DNA of 64,000 nt from NCBI GenBank assembly GCA_937625935.1, contig OW569371.1:415055-479054 (forward strand), given 5' to 3'. The notes under the pieces are model-generated. The model did no database searches and was not told the DNA's origin. It saw only the letters and a program-made list of their open reading frames with translations. This DNA comes from Tetramitus jugosus. Its lineage: Eukaryota > Heterolobosea > Eutetramitea > Acrasida > Vahlkampfiidae. A program made the translations under genes and the position numbers. This document shows positions 50,601 to 59,941 of this stretch, piece after piece; positions within the stretch are counted from its first letter, which is position 1; every line of letters starts with the position of its first letter.

Positions 50601-51179
50601 GCCTGGAATACTTTGATCTCCCAATCCGATCACAGAGCTAGAGCGCTACGAACTGCTGTTGGCTGTCAGAAAGCTATTCTCAGTTTGCAGGAGGTTTGGA
50701 GAATGAAGGGTTTACCTCTTATTGATATTCAAATCGGGTTGAGTTCAGGTGCATCATTCTATGGAAACATTGGTTCTGAATTAACAAAAATATTTACTGT
50801 GATTGGAAGAGCTGCAACAGAATCCAACACTGCGTGTCATTTAAATGATGCTTGGGGGACAAGAATTCTGGTGTCTCACGATATTTACCAAGCTGGCAAA
50901 GATTCCTACTTCTTGCGTCCTATTGACCGAGTAACAGATGAATTGTGCATCTATGAACTTGGAGAAGCCAGAAATACTGACGAATGGGTCCAGGAGCTAT
51001 CACAGGGCGTTTCAAAAGAAAATGATGTTTGGTTCGAGTACACCAGGGGCTTCAAGTCTTTTGATAGAAGAGATTACGAACAAGCATTTGTTACTTTCTC
51101 TGAATACTTGACCAAACATCCATACGATGTGGTTGCTCAGAAAATGGTCGATAAATCAAGAGCAATGAGTGAATTCTAA
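47619..51179 (+). CDS. Ankyrin - TM - Cache - TM - class III cyclase homology receptor
   Basis: The ATG at 47619 (MVSTTNSRSAAAAES) gives 1186 residues; the longer frame starts with TTG. Residues about 115-410 hold ankyrin repeats (STPLHFAVAQNCHDSVLFLL, GNTALHIMAEEGDITAVRLL, GDTPLLLAVKNSRKELVRFL). A membrane helix lies at about 430-452, then an extracellular dCache-like sensor of about 320 residues with several N-glycosylation sites. A second helix lies at about 775-800, followed by a HAMP/signalling-helix-like linker (PLKRLSSLAETIKLL). The C-terminal domain (about 937-1120) matches class III adenylate/guanylate cyclases (IQIGLSSGASFYGNIGSELT, then FTVIGRAATESN). The second metal-binding Asp (normally GD) appears replaced in YHSHSHAVIAW, so activity is doubtful. 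A charged tail with FEYTRGFKSFDRRDYEQA ends the protein. Confidence 0.85.
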   Translation: MVSTTNSRSAAAAESTGPNNLYNQPIDRRPFIQVAQEWTVAIDQKVQSKVVQNKTTSDLPKLTAIEDERSFEELLVIMNEQETVNARFLFACRNGSDAVSLQLLNHLVETCSSDNSLFTKSAVSKITDQDNANCTLMHVCAQRNKPQCMEFLMSFKMSVDVLDSLSSTPLHFAVAQNCHDSVLFLLNKGANINAKDSYSKFPLLIALKHKHYALAELLASFRPDVHLRVSKGNTALHIMAEEGDITAVRLLVETLNASPMRKNNEEENVLYSALPHFEIVQYLAIQFASKGLDRLIGNTNTSGKSILHKCGVDGHIDNFLLLLKYMNLRDFNQKQIESLLNTMDKRGDTPLLLAVKNSRKELVRFLVECAEVELNEGDSTGTTALQTAVNISDKDIINTLSQAGASLKPNKHDEEEESNNCSTCITSMTTTLVLILSVISIICVVSMTAISLGFYGESIKGETKAQRNASFREVSDHLKSELSRHTVSTIAGLSAFQDNLLDTSTSLQNAYVFSFNYIRSMLNISDLMVDVWFGTPEGDQAGVFAFPNSPIDVYTMNATQMLWVHHFAPSLWNQSMEQIITTGDIEYANATEFDKFGDFYQTANNSLGPAWSLSYAQLSLPGALYISFMNTVRDPITKEMLLYMGSDISTEAISLFLTERSVDGSTIVIIEKSTGYLISTSDPNFLVYSNNGIDIERFDGSTGNNGLIKKMLSYVRGRFGYKLEKVESTAYGLFKFEQRAYLLTIGELKDDYGLDWLIVQAVPRALFFKSFKIAIGSMIGLTCVLLIFGVIVSIGASVLFMAPLKRLSSLAETIKLLQLEEVERKLAQDISFFSEIRSLQSSFGSMSLRLKQFRQFIPEHILAVIETEVAHKEILKQETLSATVNKGSSKGPSIEKKGEVELNTMSETCSDTRVSTVHANYHSKGLVKNALTSGLVSGTVSVMTIKFDDLAQILESYSSADVNETMKDLLTAIKDKVRESNAQLVYHSHSHAVIAWNTLISQSDHRARALRTAVGCQKAILSLQEVWRMKGLPLIDIQIGLSSGASFYGNIGSELTKIFTVIGRAATESNTACHLNDAWGTRILVSHDIYQAGKDSYFLRPIDRVTDELCIYELGEARNTDEWVQELSQGVSKENDVWFEYTRGFKSFDRRDYEQAFVTFSEYLTKHPYDVVAQKMVDKSRAMSEF

Positions 51180-51476
51180 ATAAACTCTCTGTTTGTCGGA
51201 ACTCAATGCACAATGATTATCTTACGAAATGGCCGCATCTTTTATACGAGTCTTGATCACATCTTCTGTTTCTGTTGCTCAGGAAACAGTATCCAATTAA
51301 AATGACTTCCTGTGGTGTAGTAAGTGGCAAATTCCTGTTTTCTGTGAGAAAAATTGTATTCTGGTGATTGAAGTGTGCTGTACTTGGCTGAGCTTCAACT
51401 TGTCAGTCCGAAAAATCGCTTTCCAGAACTCGAAAAAACTCGCTTTTCTTGTTCAGCACAAACGAGTTGTTGATTC
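51180..51476. other. Intergenic region
   Basis: About 300 bp separate two plus-strand genes. AATAAA overlaps the TAA of the upstream gene (51179-51184). The rest should hold the promoter of the next gene. Nothing else is seen. Confidence 0.25.
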
Positions 51477-52559
51477 ATGTCGACGGAACGAATTGGAAGA
51501 CAACAACGGATGGCCAACGATCGAACACTGCGTCTTTACTATGAAGAGCAGACAAAGTCATTGCAACGTCAATTGGAAGAAAAAAATCGAGTTATTGAAA
51601 TTTTAGTTCAGAAAATGGCAGAACCTCTATCTTTGTCCCTGAGTGAGATTCAAAGGTTGAGAACTGAGCTCAAGGTGCATGATAAGATGCAACATATCGT
51701 TCAAGGCACTTTTCAGCTATCGGAACAACAAGAACAAGAACGTAGACATGGTGGTGCAGGTGCTTCGGAGAGTCAACAACAATATGATCACTCTGTCTTT
51801 CTTCACAGTGACATTTTGTTCCACATGATGCTTTATGTTGATGCTATTGAATTGCTCATGACAATTCAATTTGTTTCCAAGCCATTTTACAATGCTGTTC
51901 GCAATTTGTTAGACTGGGATACTTTGAGTTATCATCAAGCCAAACTGAGAAGTACTTTTGTGTTTGATGATAATTCGATGATTACGATCGGTGAAGAGAA
52001 CAACCACAACATGGCGAACAAGGCTATTATCCTCGATTCCAGTCTGACATTGAAATATGAACAATATGTGAGTCTCAAGAAACAGGCGACTAATTACTGG
52101 GCAGCTTCATGTTCACGAGTTGGTGTTCTCCACGGTGGTTCCAATCCCAGAGAGACATTTATGAAAGTGTTCAAACTGAGAAAGACAGAGCAAGAGAAAG
52201 TTCTTCGATGTAATAGGTGTCAGCACTGGTTCAGCTTGGACGACATTGAATCGAGAAAGAGAGACTTTTGTGACAAATATATCACGACTAATGCCGGGTT
52301 GGGACATGATTTTAGTGATGCAATCAAGAAGATTGATTCAAAGAATCGTGCTCTGAAATTCAATTCTCAACTTGGAAGTCTGGAACCTCCACCACCTCCT
52401 CGCTTCGGATTGATATCACCAGAACCAAACAAACTTGCAATTGAAAACCAATTTCCAAGTGCACTACCTCCTCAACCAGTCCATCAATCTCGAAATCAAC
52501 AAGGAGCACTCCCTTATGCGCAGCAATTATTGAGCCAGCGCATTAATATGCTCCATTGA
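51477..52559 (+). CDS. Coiled-coil, F-box-like protein with a CxxC motif
   Basis: This 360-residue protein starts at the ATG at 51477 (MSTERIGRQQRMANDRT). Residues 15-85 are coiled coil (EEQTKSLQRQLEEKNRVIEI). Residues about 105-155 resemble an F-box (FLHSDILFHMMLYVDAIELL, then FVSKPFYNAVRNLLDWDTL). Near residue 243 a CNRCQHWF motif followed by a Cys 17-18 residues later could bind zinc, but a fourth ligand is not obvious. The tail is Pro/Gln-rich (PPPPPRFG). No membrane helix is present. Its role, perhaps in an SCF ligase, is inference. Confidence 0.6.
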   Translation: MSTERIGRQQRMANDRTLRLYYEEQTKSLQRQLEEKNRVIEILVQKMAEPLSLSLSEIQRLRTELKVHDKMQHIVQGTFQLSEQQEQERRHGGAGASESQQQYDHSVFLHSDILFHMMLYVDAIELLMTIQFVSKPFYNAVRNLLDWDTLSYHQAKLRSTFVFDDNSMITIGEENNHNMANKAIILDSSLTLKYEQYVSLKKQATNYWAASCSRVGVLHGGSNPRETFMKVFKLRKTEQEKVLRCNRCQHWFSLDDIESRKRDFCDKYITTNAGLGHDFSDAIKKIDSKNRALKFNSQLGSLEPPPPPRFGLISPEPNKLAIENQFPSALPPQPVHQSRNQQGALPYAQQLLSQRINMLH

Positions 52560-52998
52560 CTCAATCACTGGGTATTCATGACACGGTCTTTTCATCACCA
52601 TTGATAATGTTAGAGTACCTGCTACGTATATGACTTCTTATTGTGAACTATATTATGATATCATCGAAAAATATCGAGAGCGTTACATTACCACAATCCA
52701 AATCAAAAAATAAGGTTGATGATAAAAATTTTACATCGATTACTGAGGGTCAGAATATCACCTTGTACAGAGGAGTAATAAAGACAGCTTGGAATGTTTT
52801 ATTATTTATTTAAATGTGCGTTGGACTTTCAATTTACTCTAGGTTGTAACGTTGGCTCAAGCTAGTAACATTAGTGTTAAGAGTGCTTGGTGGATGTACA
52901 TGAATTGGATCAATGAATCGTTTATGGGTTTTAAGTATTTGTGATACAAAAATTGAGTGCAAAGGACGAGGTTATGGAATCAAAAAATTATCAAAAAC
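52560..52998. other. AT-rich convergent intergenic region
   Basis: About 440 bp lie between the 3' ends of two convergent genes. It is AT-rich with several TTATTTATTTA-like stretches near 52800-52812. No gene, RNA or clear repeat is seen. Confidence 0.3.
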
Positions 52999-53329
52999 TT
53001 AATCCCGTTGCCAAACAGTTTGGGATCTGAAATGAATTGAATCAATTGGAGGATGTGAGATAAATTTATCCCAAAGTATATTGTTTGTCACCCATGTCAA
53101 ACAAGAACATGTTCTTTTCACTTCAACGACAAAGAAGTTGTTACCATTTAATGTGTGGGTCAATTTCCTTGAGGATGCGACCGTCTCCTTGAATAGTTGG
53201 ACCTTTTGGTTGGCAACCACTTGGAGGCGCCTCGAGTGGAAAAGAAGTACACTGTTTATTGAACCAAATTCAAAGAGATTCTTCGGAATGAATCGGTGTG
53301 AGAACTTATTGTTGCTTGGGACGGTCAAT
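52999..53329 (-). CDS. Probable C-terminal coding segment of the F-box gene in a shifted frame
   Basis: A 110-codon open stretch ends with a stop at 52999 and begins right where the F-box gene's frame ends. It contains hydrophobic beta-like segments such as NNFFVVEVKRTCSCLTWVTN and lacks its own ATG near the start. Composition resembles real coding sequence. I read it as the tail of the F-box protein, reached by a 29-nt intron or disrupted by one indel. Confidence 0.4.
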
Positions 53330-53333
53330 CTGT

Positions 53334-54296
53334 TTAACTTGGGTCGAAAAAGCGATACTCCTCGAGGCCATTGTCAAAAAAGCAGAATTGCTCTAAAAAG
53401 GTTTCAATTTGACTGGTCGATGGTTTGTTAGGATCATCTTCATCAATCTGAAGTAGACTTAAAAGTCGCTTCTCGGTTTCCTTGTTTGCTGCAAATGCCG
53501 AGGTATCATTGCAAGCCAAAAAATAAAACATATAATCAAATGAAATTTGGAATGCAAATATAGGCTCTCCGTTTCCACCAAAAGGACAGATGATATTATG
53601 ATAATTCATTCTCACAGAATGTTCCCGAAACTGGTGATCCAAAAAAGTAGCTGAAACGGAAAAGATGTCGTGACGCTCGCCCCTGGAATCATGAGTGCTG
53701 TCCTTTTGAATCAAATTGTAAATGATACTATCATGCATGAATGCAATGTACTTGTTAACAACATCACTTTTTGTTAAATTAATATCGTACAACTCTACCA
53801 GAAGTTTCATTTGATTACAAGCTAGTTCAATCTCACCTGTACTATGTTTGTCAGACTTGATAAATTTTCGCGTAGCATTCAGGAGTCGAATGGCATAACT
53901 ATTGTCCCTCTCAAAGCGATCAATCACAAGTTTTTTCCAATACTCTTTCTGATGAATATCCGGTTTGGTCACCTCTGTCTTGCTCCTCTTGCTTTTTGAT
54001 TGCTTTGTGGAACAGTTTGTTCTCTTTCCAGATGCCTTGGTCTTCTTCTTTTCTACTTCTTCGTCATCCTCATTCTCATTTTGTCTTATGATCCGTTTGT
54101 CTGCAGTTTCAAGTCTTGTAAGGAACTCATTCATGGATGGCCAGTTGAGTCTTGCCACAGTTTTCCACGTCAAGAGTGTTTCTGTTGTCGAGTGCCAGTC
54201 CTTGTTCAAACGAGTAGCTCTGGAGTAAATGTCACCAATAGGTAAGAATTGCAAGATGATTTGATGAATGTCTCGTGGCAGTTGTGGGATGGTCAT
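53334..54296 (-). CDS. F-box protein, coding probably continues in another frame to 52999
   Basis: The ATG at 54296 (MTIPQLPRDIHQIILQFLPI) opens with a good F-box and ends in frame at 53334, 320 residues. The longer frame to 54425 starts with TTG and is rejected. After the F-box come a Lys/Ser-rich nuclear-type stretch (about residues 85-125: EVEKKKTKASGKRTNCS) and a helical domain. Directly beyond the stop, another frame is open from about 53340 to 52999 and looks protein-like (for example SVLLFHSRRLQVVANQKVQL and RTCSCLTWVTNNILWDKF). A 29-nt GT-AG segment at 53358-53330 would join the two in phase, replacing the last residues. So this is either a gene with a very short intron, a frameshifted pseudogene, or a sequence error. 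The C-terminus is therefore uncertain. Confidence 0.65.
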   Translation of the reverse strand: MTIPQLPRDIHQIILQFLPIGDIYSRATRLNKDWHSTTETLLTWKTVARLNWPSMNEFLTRLETADKRIIRQNENEDDEEVEKKKTKASGKRTNCSTKQSKSKRSKTEVTKPDIHQKEYWKKLVIDRFERDNSYAIRLLNATRKFIKSDKHSTGEIELACNQMKLLVELYDINLTKSDVVNKYIAFMHDSIIYNLIQKDSTHDSRGERHDIFSVSATFLDHQFREHSVRMNYHNIICPFGGNGEPIFAFQISFDYMFYFLACNDTSAFAANKETEKRLLSLLQIDEDDPNKPSTSQIETFLEQFCFFDNGLEEYRFFDPS

Positions 54297-56080
54297 GGCA
54301 CAGTTTTTGTTGAATGAAGAAGTTTCCTGAGGTTCCAGATTTTTCAGGATTTGTTTTTTCAGACCAATGCGCCACACAATTTTCCATCTTTGGAAATTGC
54401 GCGTGACAAAGAAGGAGGTCAACAAGTTGAGGAAAAGGTAGGTCAGAGTTGTGAGAGTGGATTGTTCGCTTGTGTGAAGGGAAAGTAGAATGCAGTGTGT
54501 GAACTCAAGAATGTTTTATTTCTTTGAATTGTTCATTCTCGACAAGGTACACATCGCACCCAAAACATTAGTAGTCATCGCATGATCGTAGACATGACAT
54601 CTTGCCTAAATAGAACAACAGAGGCAGCACCAGCATGATCAAGTCACATAGTCAAGCACCTTATTGTATACGTATGACCGGTATGGGAGCGTCCAGATAT
54701 TATTTCTTACGCCCCCCTAGGGAGGGGGTCTGATAAATTTATTCAAATATTTATTCATAGGGGGTCTCTTGATCCCAATCCTAGTAGGAGAATTAATGTA
54801 ACGTTCGAATTTACAGGAAAATGAATTATTCAAATTTATTCAAAACAGGCAGGGAGAGGGGTCAGAGGTGAATATAATATCTATCCTCAGTTAAATTTTT
54901 CATCCGTACTGCATAACATTGCAGTTTTGTTCATTAAATCCGCATATGCCAACTAACTACAACTGATAGAAGTATCAAGATGACGGGACAATAATACAAC
55001 TAGTGTCGATAAGAATTTCCATTAATACCATGAAAGAACTGGAAAAGATATCACAGACCTTCAAAAACTGATCCCATTATTATAAATCCTGTTGATCCTT
55101 CTTTAGACTTAAATTAATTCGACAAATGAGTAAACGATCTCTGAGCTAAATCAATAAGTGTGACTCAATTGACCATAATTTTCTTCTTTTGAACCACTGA
55201 TCGGAAAAATATTTACATAAACATTAAAAAATATTTCCAAGAACAACAATGATGCTGTCATTGAGTACCACTCGGGCAAAGGAAAACCGGTTAAATAATG
55301 TGTTGGAAAATGAATCTAACTGGATCACAACGTGACATTATTATCAGCGATGAGTGACAAAATATCGAAGAATAAGATTCTCTTCATTTGCTATCATAGA
55401 ACAAAAGAGATCTTTCCACACGAAATTCGAAATTAGTGGAATTGTGACTGAATCCAGCACCCAGCTCAAATATTTGGCTTCAACCTGACGAAGAGTTTGA
55501 ATCTCAAACTATGACCGTTGATCATATGTATCCCTTATGTACCACTTCAAATTGTTGGATAAACTGTTTTGGGCATAATCGAGGAAGTTTCCTCTGATAT
55601 ATATTAGTTCCTCTCTGGGGTGAATTATGAGTTAATGTTCGTTGATGAGGTTTAGAATTGATTGAAATCTACTTTTTTCTTTTTCTTTGTTCACATTTAG
55701 GTCCCCATGCAGACTTTAATTGTGGATACATTGAGGTTTTCCTATTTTCGCGCGCAACACAAATTCAAAGTAAAGTAAAATTTGTGCCGAGCGAAGAAGA
55801 AAAGAACATTTATTTCACGTAGTGTAGACAGAGAATAGTATTCATTTATTAGAATAAAGATACTGTAGTTCAGAGGAAGCCTACACTTACTATTCGGCCA
55901 GCGAAACTAAGGACAATTCAATCGTCATTGGTGCTGCCTCAAAATCATCTTGCGAATTAAAAGACAACACCTTCGAACCCTCTTGATAAATCAGAGAGAA
56001 TGTCGAAATAGCAACATTGTTTTCTTCAATGAATTGCTTTCAGTTCAAAGTACGATCTTACCTTTCTACGAAAATGCATT
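54297..56080. other. Gene-poor subtelomeric spacer, about 1.8 kb
   Basis: No open frame above 60 codons is apparent. The sequence is AT-rich with many short homopolymer runs. A C/G-rich hairpin lies at 54712-54729. This marks the change from dense genes to subtelomere. I see no RNA gene and no clear copy of the recombinase units found farther right. Confidence 0.4.
54712..54729. repeat. C6/G5 hairpin
   Basis: A run of six C is followed by TAGGGA and five G, able to fold into a short stem. It lies in otherwise AT-rich spacer, close to a second G-run (GGGGG) near 54760. Confidence 0.3.
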
Positions 56081-56849
56081 TCACAGGTAGGAAGTGAAAA
56101 TAAACACGACCTTTTCTTTTTGACCAACACCTCCTTTGGTTTCGATGATAGCATCCTGGACCGACCTTAGAACTTCTTGATACAATTTGACAGTTTCTGC
56201 CATCTCACTTTGATTCCATGCATAATTAATCCAGTTCCTTATTTGCTCTGCACTGATGTTTGCATTATGTAGTACATTATTGGCATACCTAACATTGTTG
56301 TTGAGATGTACCGTGTTCTCTTGAAGAGTTTCACTTGCTTCAGAAAGAGTTGATGGTGAACATTCGGTGCTTATTGTCAAGATATGATCGTCCTCCGTAT
56401 ACCTAATCCAAACCGCACTCAGCTCGTCATCGTCTTCAAGAATTTCCACAGAATCAACATTACAAGGATAAGTGATTCCATGAATCTTGATGCCATCCTC
56501 CGTACCAAGTTTGATCAGTCTAGCTCTGGCCACGCCTTTGTGATTCTTGGTAAGAATAACCGTATCACCCTCTGTTGACCCATTGTTTTCCTCCACCAAC
56601 TTCTTCCTGAAATCCGAAGCCTTTGATCTGAGGGCTCGAGCATAGTCTTCGGATGTTCTAGTGGAGGGGAAGTTAGGATTCTTATCCTTCATGTACTTAC
56701 CGATGTTGTATGTGTGGTGCAACAGTACAAACTCAATCATTGCAATGAGCTCATTAGGTTTGTATGATTGCCCTCTTGTTTTTGCATTTCTTTCGTTGAG
56801 TTGCAGGACTGTCAGCCACACGCTTTTGACCTTTCTGACTACTATCCAT
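56081..56849 (-). pseudogene. Myb/SANT-like DNA-binding-type gene, frameshifted near its start
   Basis: The main frame (to the stop at 56081) has no suitable ATG before a long way in; its first open codon is GTG at 56977. A different frame from the ATG at 56849 reads MDSSQKGQKRVADSP then a basic NLS-like stretch (RKKCKNKR), and meets the main frame at about 56770 with a one-base shift. Together they would make about 255 residues. The main frame then reads GQSYKPNELIAMIEFVLLHH and DYARALRSKASDFRKKLVEE, a helical layout like Myb/SANT or trihelix domains. A later part (GVARARLIKLGTEDG, ILEDDDELSAVWIRYTEDD) looks like a beta barrel. The tail has two helices. The break may be real decay or a sequencing indel. 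I do not recognise a closer family. Confidence 0.45.
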
Positions 56850-57163
56850 CTAACAGTACTGTGGTAGTATGATTCTGTTTTGTTGAATTGTGATGTAGGA
56901 TTGTTGTAAACTACATTCAATAAAATGCTGTACAATAATTGTAAAATACATTCAACAAATATTTGGCTGAAAAACACAATGATAGCAATTCAACAGCTAT
57001 CAGTGCTCTTGTTACACCTTCCTCCTCCTCCTCCTGTTCCACTCACTGTATTGTCCTCTCCCATGACCATCGATATGGTCATTCAAATCCAGTTGGTCCA
57101 ACTTCAAAAGCAGTACAAGTCGCTCATACTGCAGCTTGAGGACATGGAGGGATGTGACCCCAT

Positions 57164-57199
57164 GGGGGGTTTGGTTTTGGGTTTGGTTTTGGTTTTGGA
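57164..57199 (+). repeat. Interstitial telomere-like tract
   Basis: GGGGGG is followed by TTTGG/TTTTGG/TTTGGG-like units, a degenerate form of the terminal TTTGGG repeat in the same orientation. A second weaker tract lies at 57261-57293, and short reverse-oriented units (CCCAACCCAAA) at about 57315-57325. Confidence 0.6.
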
Positions 57200-57374
57200 C
57201 TTTATATTCGTTTCTGAACCGACAAAATATTGCCTTTTATGGAAGGGGAGTGTCTAAATATGGTTTTGGGAGGTTTTTGAGTTTGGGTTTGGTGTTTATG
57301 TCATAAGTCCAGACCCAACCCAAAGGACTTTTCAGTACAACTTTTACTCATCTCAACGAGCTCTAACAGGATTT

Positions 57375-57459
57375 AACAGGATTAAAACTGTATCGTCTCG
57401 AAGAGACGATCGCTCCCTGTTGTAATTAACAGATTTTAACTGCAACAGGATTAAAACTG
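57375..57459. repeat. Repeat cluster: two 16-bp direct repeats flanking a hairpin
   Basis: AACAGGATTAAAACTG occurs at 57375-57390 and again at 57444-57459 without mismatch. Between them, 57392-57410 is a perfect 8-bp inverted repeat (ATCGTCTC, GAA loop, GAGACGAT). The cluster lies 10 bp before the 37-bp element downstream of the first recombinase gene. Confidence 0.6.
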
Positions 57460-57469
57460 CAGCACCGAA

Positions 57470-57506
57470 CTATCATTGCACTGGCAGCGCTAGCTGACAG
57501 TGCTGA
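57470..57506. repeat. 37-bp element, copy 1, with 26-bp imperfect palindrome
   Basis: This element is 36/37 identical to 60433-60469. Its core, 57478-57503, reads GCACTGgCAGC, a 4-bp spacer GCTA, then GCTGaCAGTGC: 11-bp inverted arms with one mismatch. It lies 44 bp beyond the stop codon of the first recombinase gene. It could be a recombinase core site or a 3' UTR hairpin. Confidence 0.75.
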
Positions 57507-57550
57507 CAGAAAAAATATGAGTGATTATTTATTCTACTGCTCTTCAATAT

Positions 57551-59731
57551 TTATTCGTCCTCTTCTCCAGAGAGCTCAATAACAAGAGAATTTTCACTAT
57601 CACTCTCTGACTCATACTGTATATGAGCGAACTTTACCTTGAGCTTTTCCTTTTCCTTGGTAAATTTATCTTCAACTTTCTGTATTTGGAGTTCTCTTTT
57701 TCTCTTGAGATTGTTCAACATCAGCTTAAAATTACCATAGGACAAATTTGTGTCATCAACTGAAGTCTTGTTTTTCCCCTTGGACTGTTTATGAGAGGAT
57801 AACAATGTTTCCAAATTCTTTTCATAGTATTTTTCAACAAGGTTTGTAGCAGAATAAGCTTCCTCTATATTTCTGATTCTCTCATAGAGTGCTTTCTTCA
57901 TCTTACTATCAATCTCCTGTTTCTTTTCCTTGACCAAAGCTCGATACTGAAGATCTTTTTTGAACTTATCCTCAACTTGATACCTATTATCTCTGATCAT
58001 TGTTGTCCAGAACTTTGAGAAAGCAATACCAGTATTTTTTGAAGCTGCACCTACTGAACGATCATGAACTTCCTTCGTCATTGCTTTGTCTAATTTTGGA
58101 TTAGATGATCTGAATTGCTCTTTCATCTGCTTTGGTGGATTCAACCTTCTAACCAGAGGAAACCATTTCTGAACATTTGTAGTGGTATCACCCTTAATTA
58201 TCAGATTCATCTCTTTCTCATCGGTAATATGACAATTTGCAACTGATGGTTCAGAGAGCTCATCACCACACAAATATCCCTTGTTAGTAGCCAAAGAGAC
58301 AACAACAGCCATAGCATGTTCACCTTCATCTCCTTCTTGAAAGTGATTAATAGCAGTAAAGTGATTTGTTACCCATCGATCATAAGGTTTCAAGAATTCA
58401 ATACTTTTCCAGCCAACAAATTTGATCAATGTTTGAAGTGTTCTCTCATCATGCATTCCCTTGTTTCTGATAGTATCAACCAACAAGGTACTAACAACTA
58501 GACCACTTCTACAAGATCTTGTTGATATAGTCTTCTTCAAAACTCTTCTGGAATGGTTCTTCATTGCATTGCTCATTGCCTTATTGTTCATGGATTCAAA
58601 TTCTTGGCCAATATTGCAAAATACAGGTCTATCACCCCTGTGTTCTTTGAGGTTAAAATTACCTGAAATAATGCATTGAGCAGCAGAACCAGCTTGAAAC
58701 AGACCTCTACAATCTGCCAGATAAATCAACAGAGCAACATTTGGACATTTCTTCAGATTAAGAAATCCTGGCAATGTTTGATCCCAAAATTGATCAGACA
58801 ATCTCTTTTCTTTGATGACTTTCATAGTGAGTGTGATACAAACCTTATCATTCACCATGATTTTTTCCCAAGTCAAGTGTCTGAGTTTCATCGCATTAAG
58901 TGATACTCCTCTCAAACCTCTTGCTCTTGAAACAGCTAACAATGCATTAAGCCTTGATCCTTCTTCAGTAAGCAAATTACAATTGTTGCGTAATTTGATC
59001 CAATCAGGATTCAACAATGGTTCTACTTTGAAAGTGTTATGACCAAACTTTCTCAACAGAGACCTAAGCATTGCTTGAATATCTTCTTGTTCCTGCTTTC
59101 TGAAGTCTGGACTCTTCTTTGTAAGATGAAGATAGCTCAACAGACCATAACAGAAAGTACTGGAAATAGTAGTAAATGAATACTCCTTGCTTACTCTACT
59201 CCAATACAGGAACATAAGGAAAGTCATCTTCTGAAGTGGATAAGGAAATGGCTGAATAGACTCAAAGTCTGAAAACTTTTCACTCATAGTTGAGAGGAAA
59301 GTGAAATAGTCTCTCAGCATATTGAAACAGCTTCACACTATTCTTTGCGTATGAAGCTTGATCCTTTGCCACTTCAACTGAGAATGATGCCTGTGCCAAA
59401 TTTGTTGCATCCTCAATATCTGGAAATGGGATATCAGCTAACAAATCCTCTTGCTCCCTCTCATTTACCATGCTACGAATAGGTGTGAACATCAAATCTG
59501 ATACTCTTCGAGTAGAGTTCTGAGAGACGTTCACAAAGTTAAGATCCTCATCTGAGAGGAGTCTTTGAACTTCGGATTGAAACTCAGACCTTTGAAACTC
59601 TTGACTTAAATCAAAAGCTTCTTCAGTCTCTTCAAAATCGAAGTGATCGGGCAGATCCTTTTTTGAAGTTGTTCCATTGCATAGGCTTTGAATGAATTCT
59701 GTGGATTTGTACTTGACATCTACAACACAGA
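57551..59731 (-). pseudogene. Tyrosine recombinase-like gene, copy 1, with two apparent frameshifts
   Basis: The main frame from the ATG at 59320 gives 589 residues to 57551. Tyrosine recombinase catalytic residues are visible: Arg137 (RARGLRGVS), Arg271 (RSCRSG), Trp304 (VGWKS) and Tyr313 nine residues later (LKPYDRW). The usual box II His is Arg268. A long basic coiled coil and an acidic end follow (SLVIELSGEEDE). The matching N-terminus lies in other frames: an ATG at about 59731 right after a TTGTAG acceptor-like sequence reads MSSTNPQNSFKAYAMEQL, shifts at an A6 run near 59660, continues to QYAERL, then shifts again near 59308-59316 to reach YFTFLSTM. Copy 2 covers this region without breaks. 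So this copy looks recently broken, unless the indels are assembly errors. It may also have a 5' leader intron starting near 60090. Confidence 0.65.
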
Positions 59732-59941
59732 TTATGAGTGCTCATTCTGGTAAGAGCAAGCAAGAACTTGTTTGATTCTATTGCTCAAGTTCGATTACGT
59801 TTTGACTTCTATGCGAGAGACTATCAAGTAGATACCAGTATACTAATGGCTAGTTGACTAGCAGCCGGGACCATTACAACAACGACAAAGTCTTTCGATA
59901 ATGGCCACTGAGTGTGAACCGGTGGCATACGAGGTACGCAC

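Noticed and set aside
56925-57257. A 110-codon plus-strand open frame near the subtelomere
   Set aside because: Its C-terminal part is only translation of the degenerate telomere-like tract, and the rest is Leu/Pro-rich without a domain.
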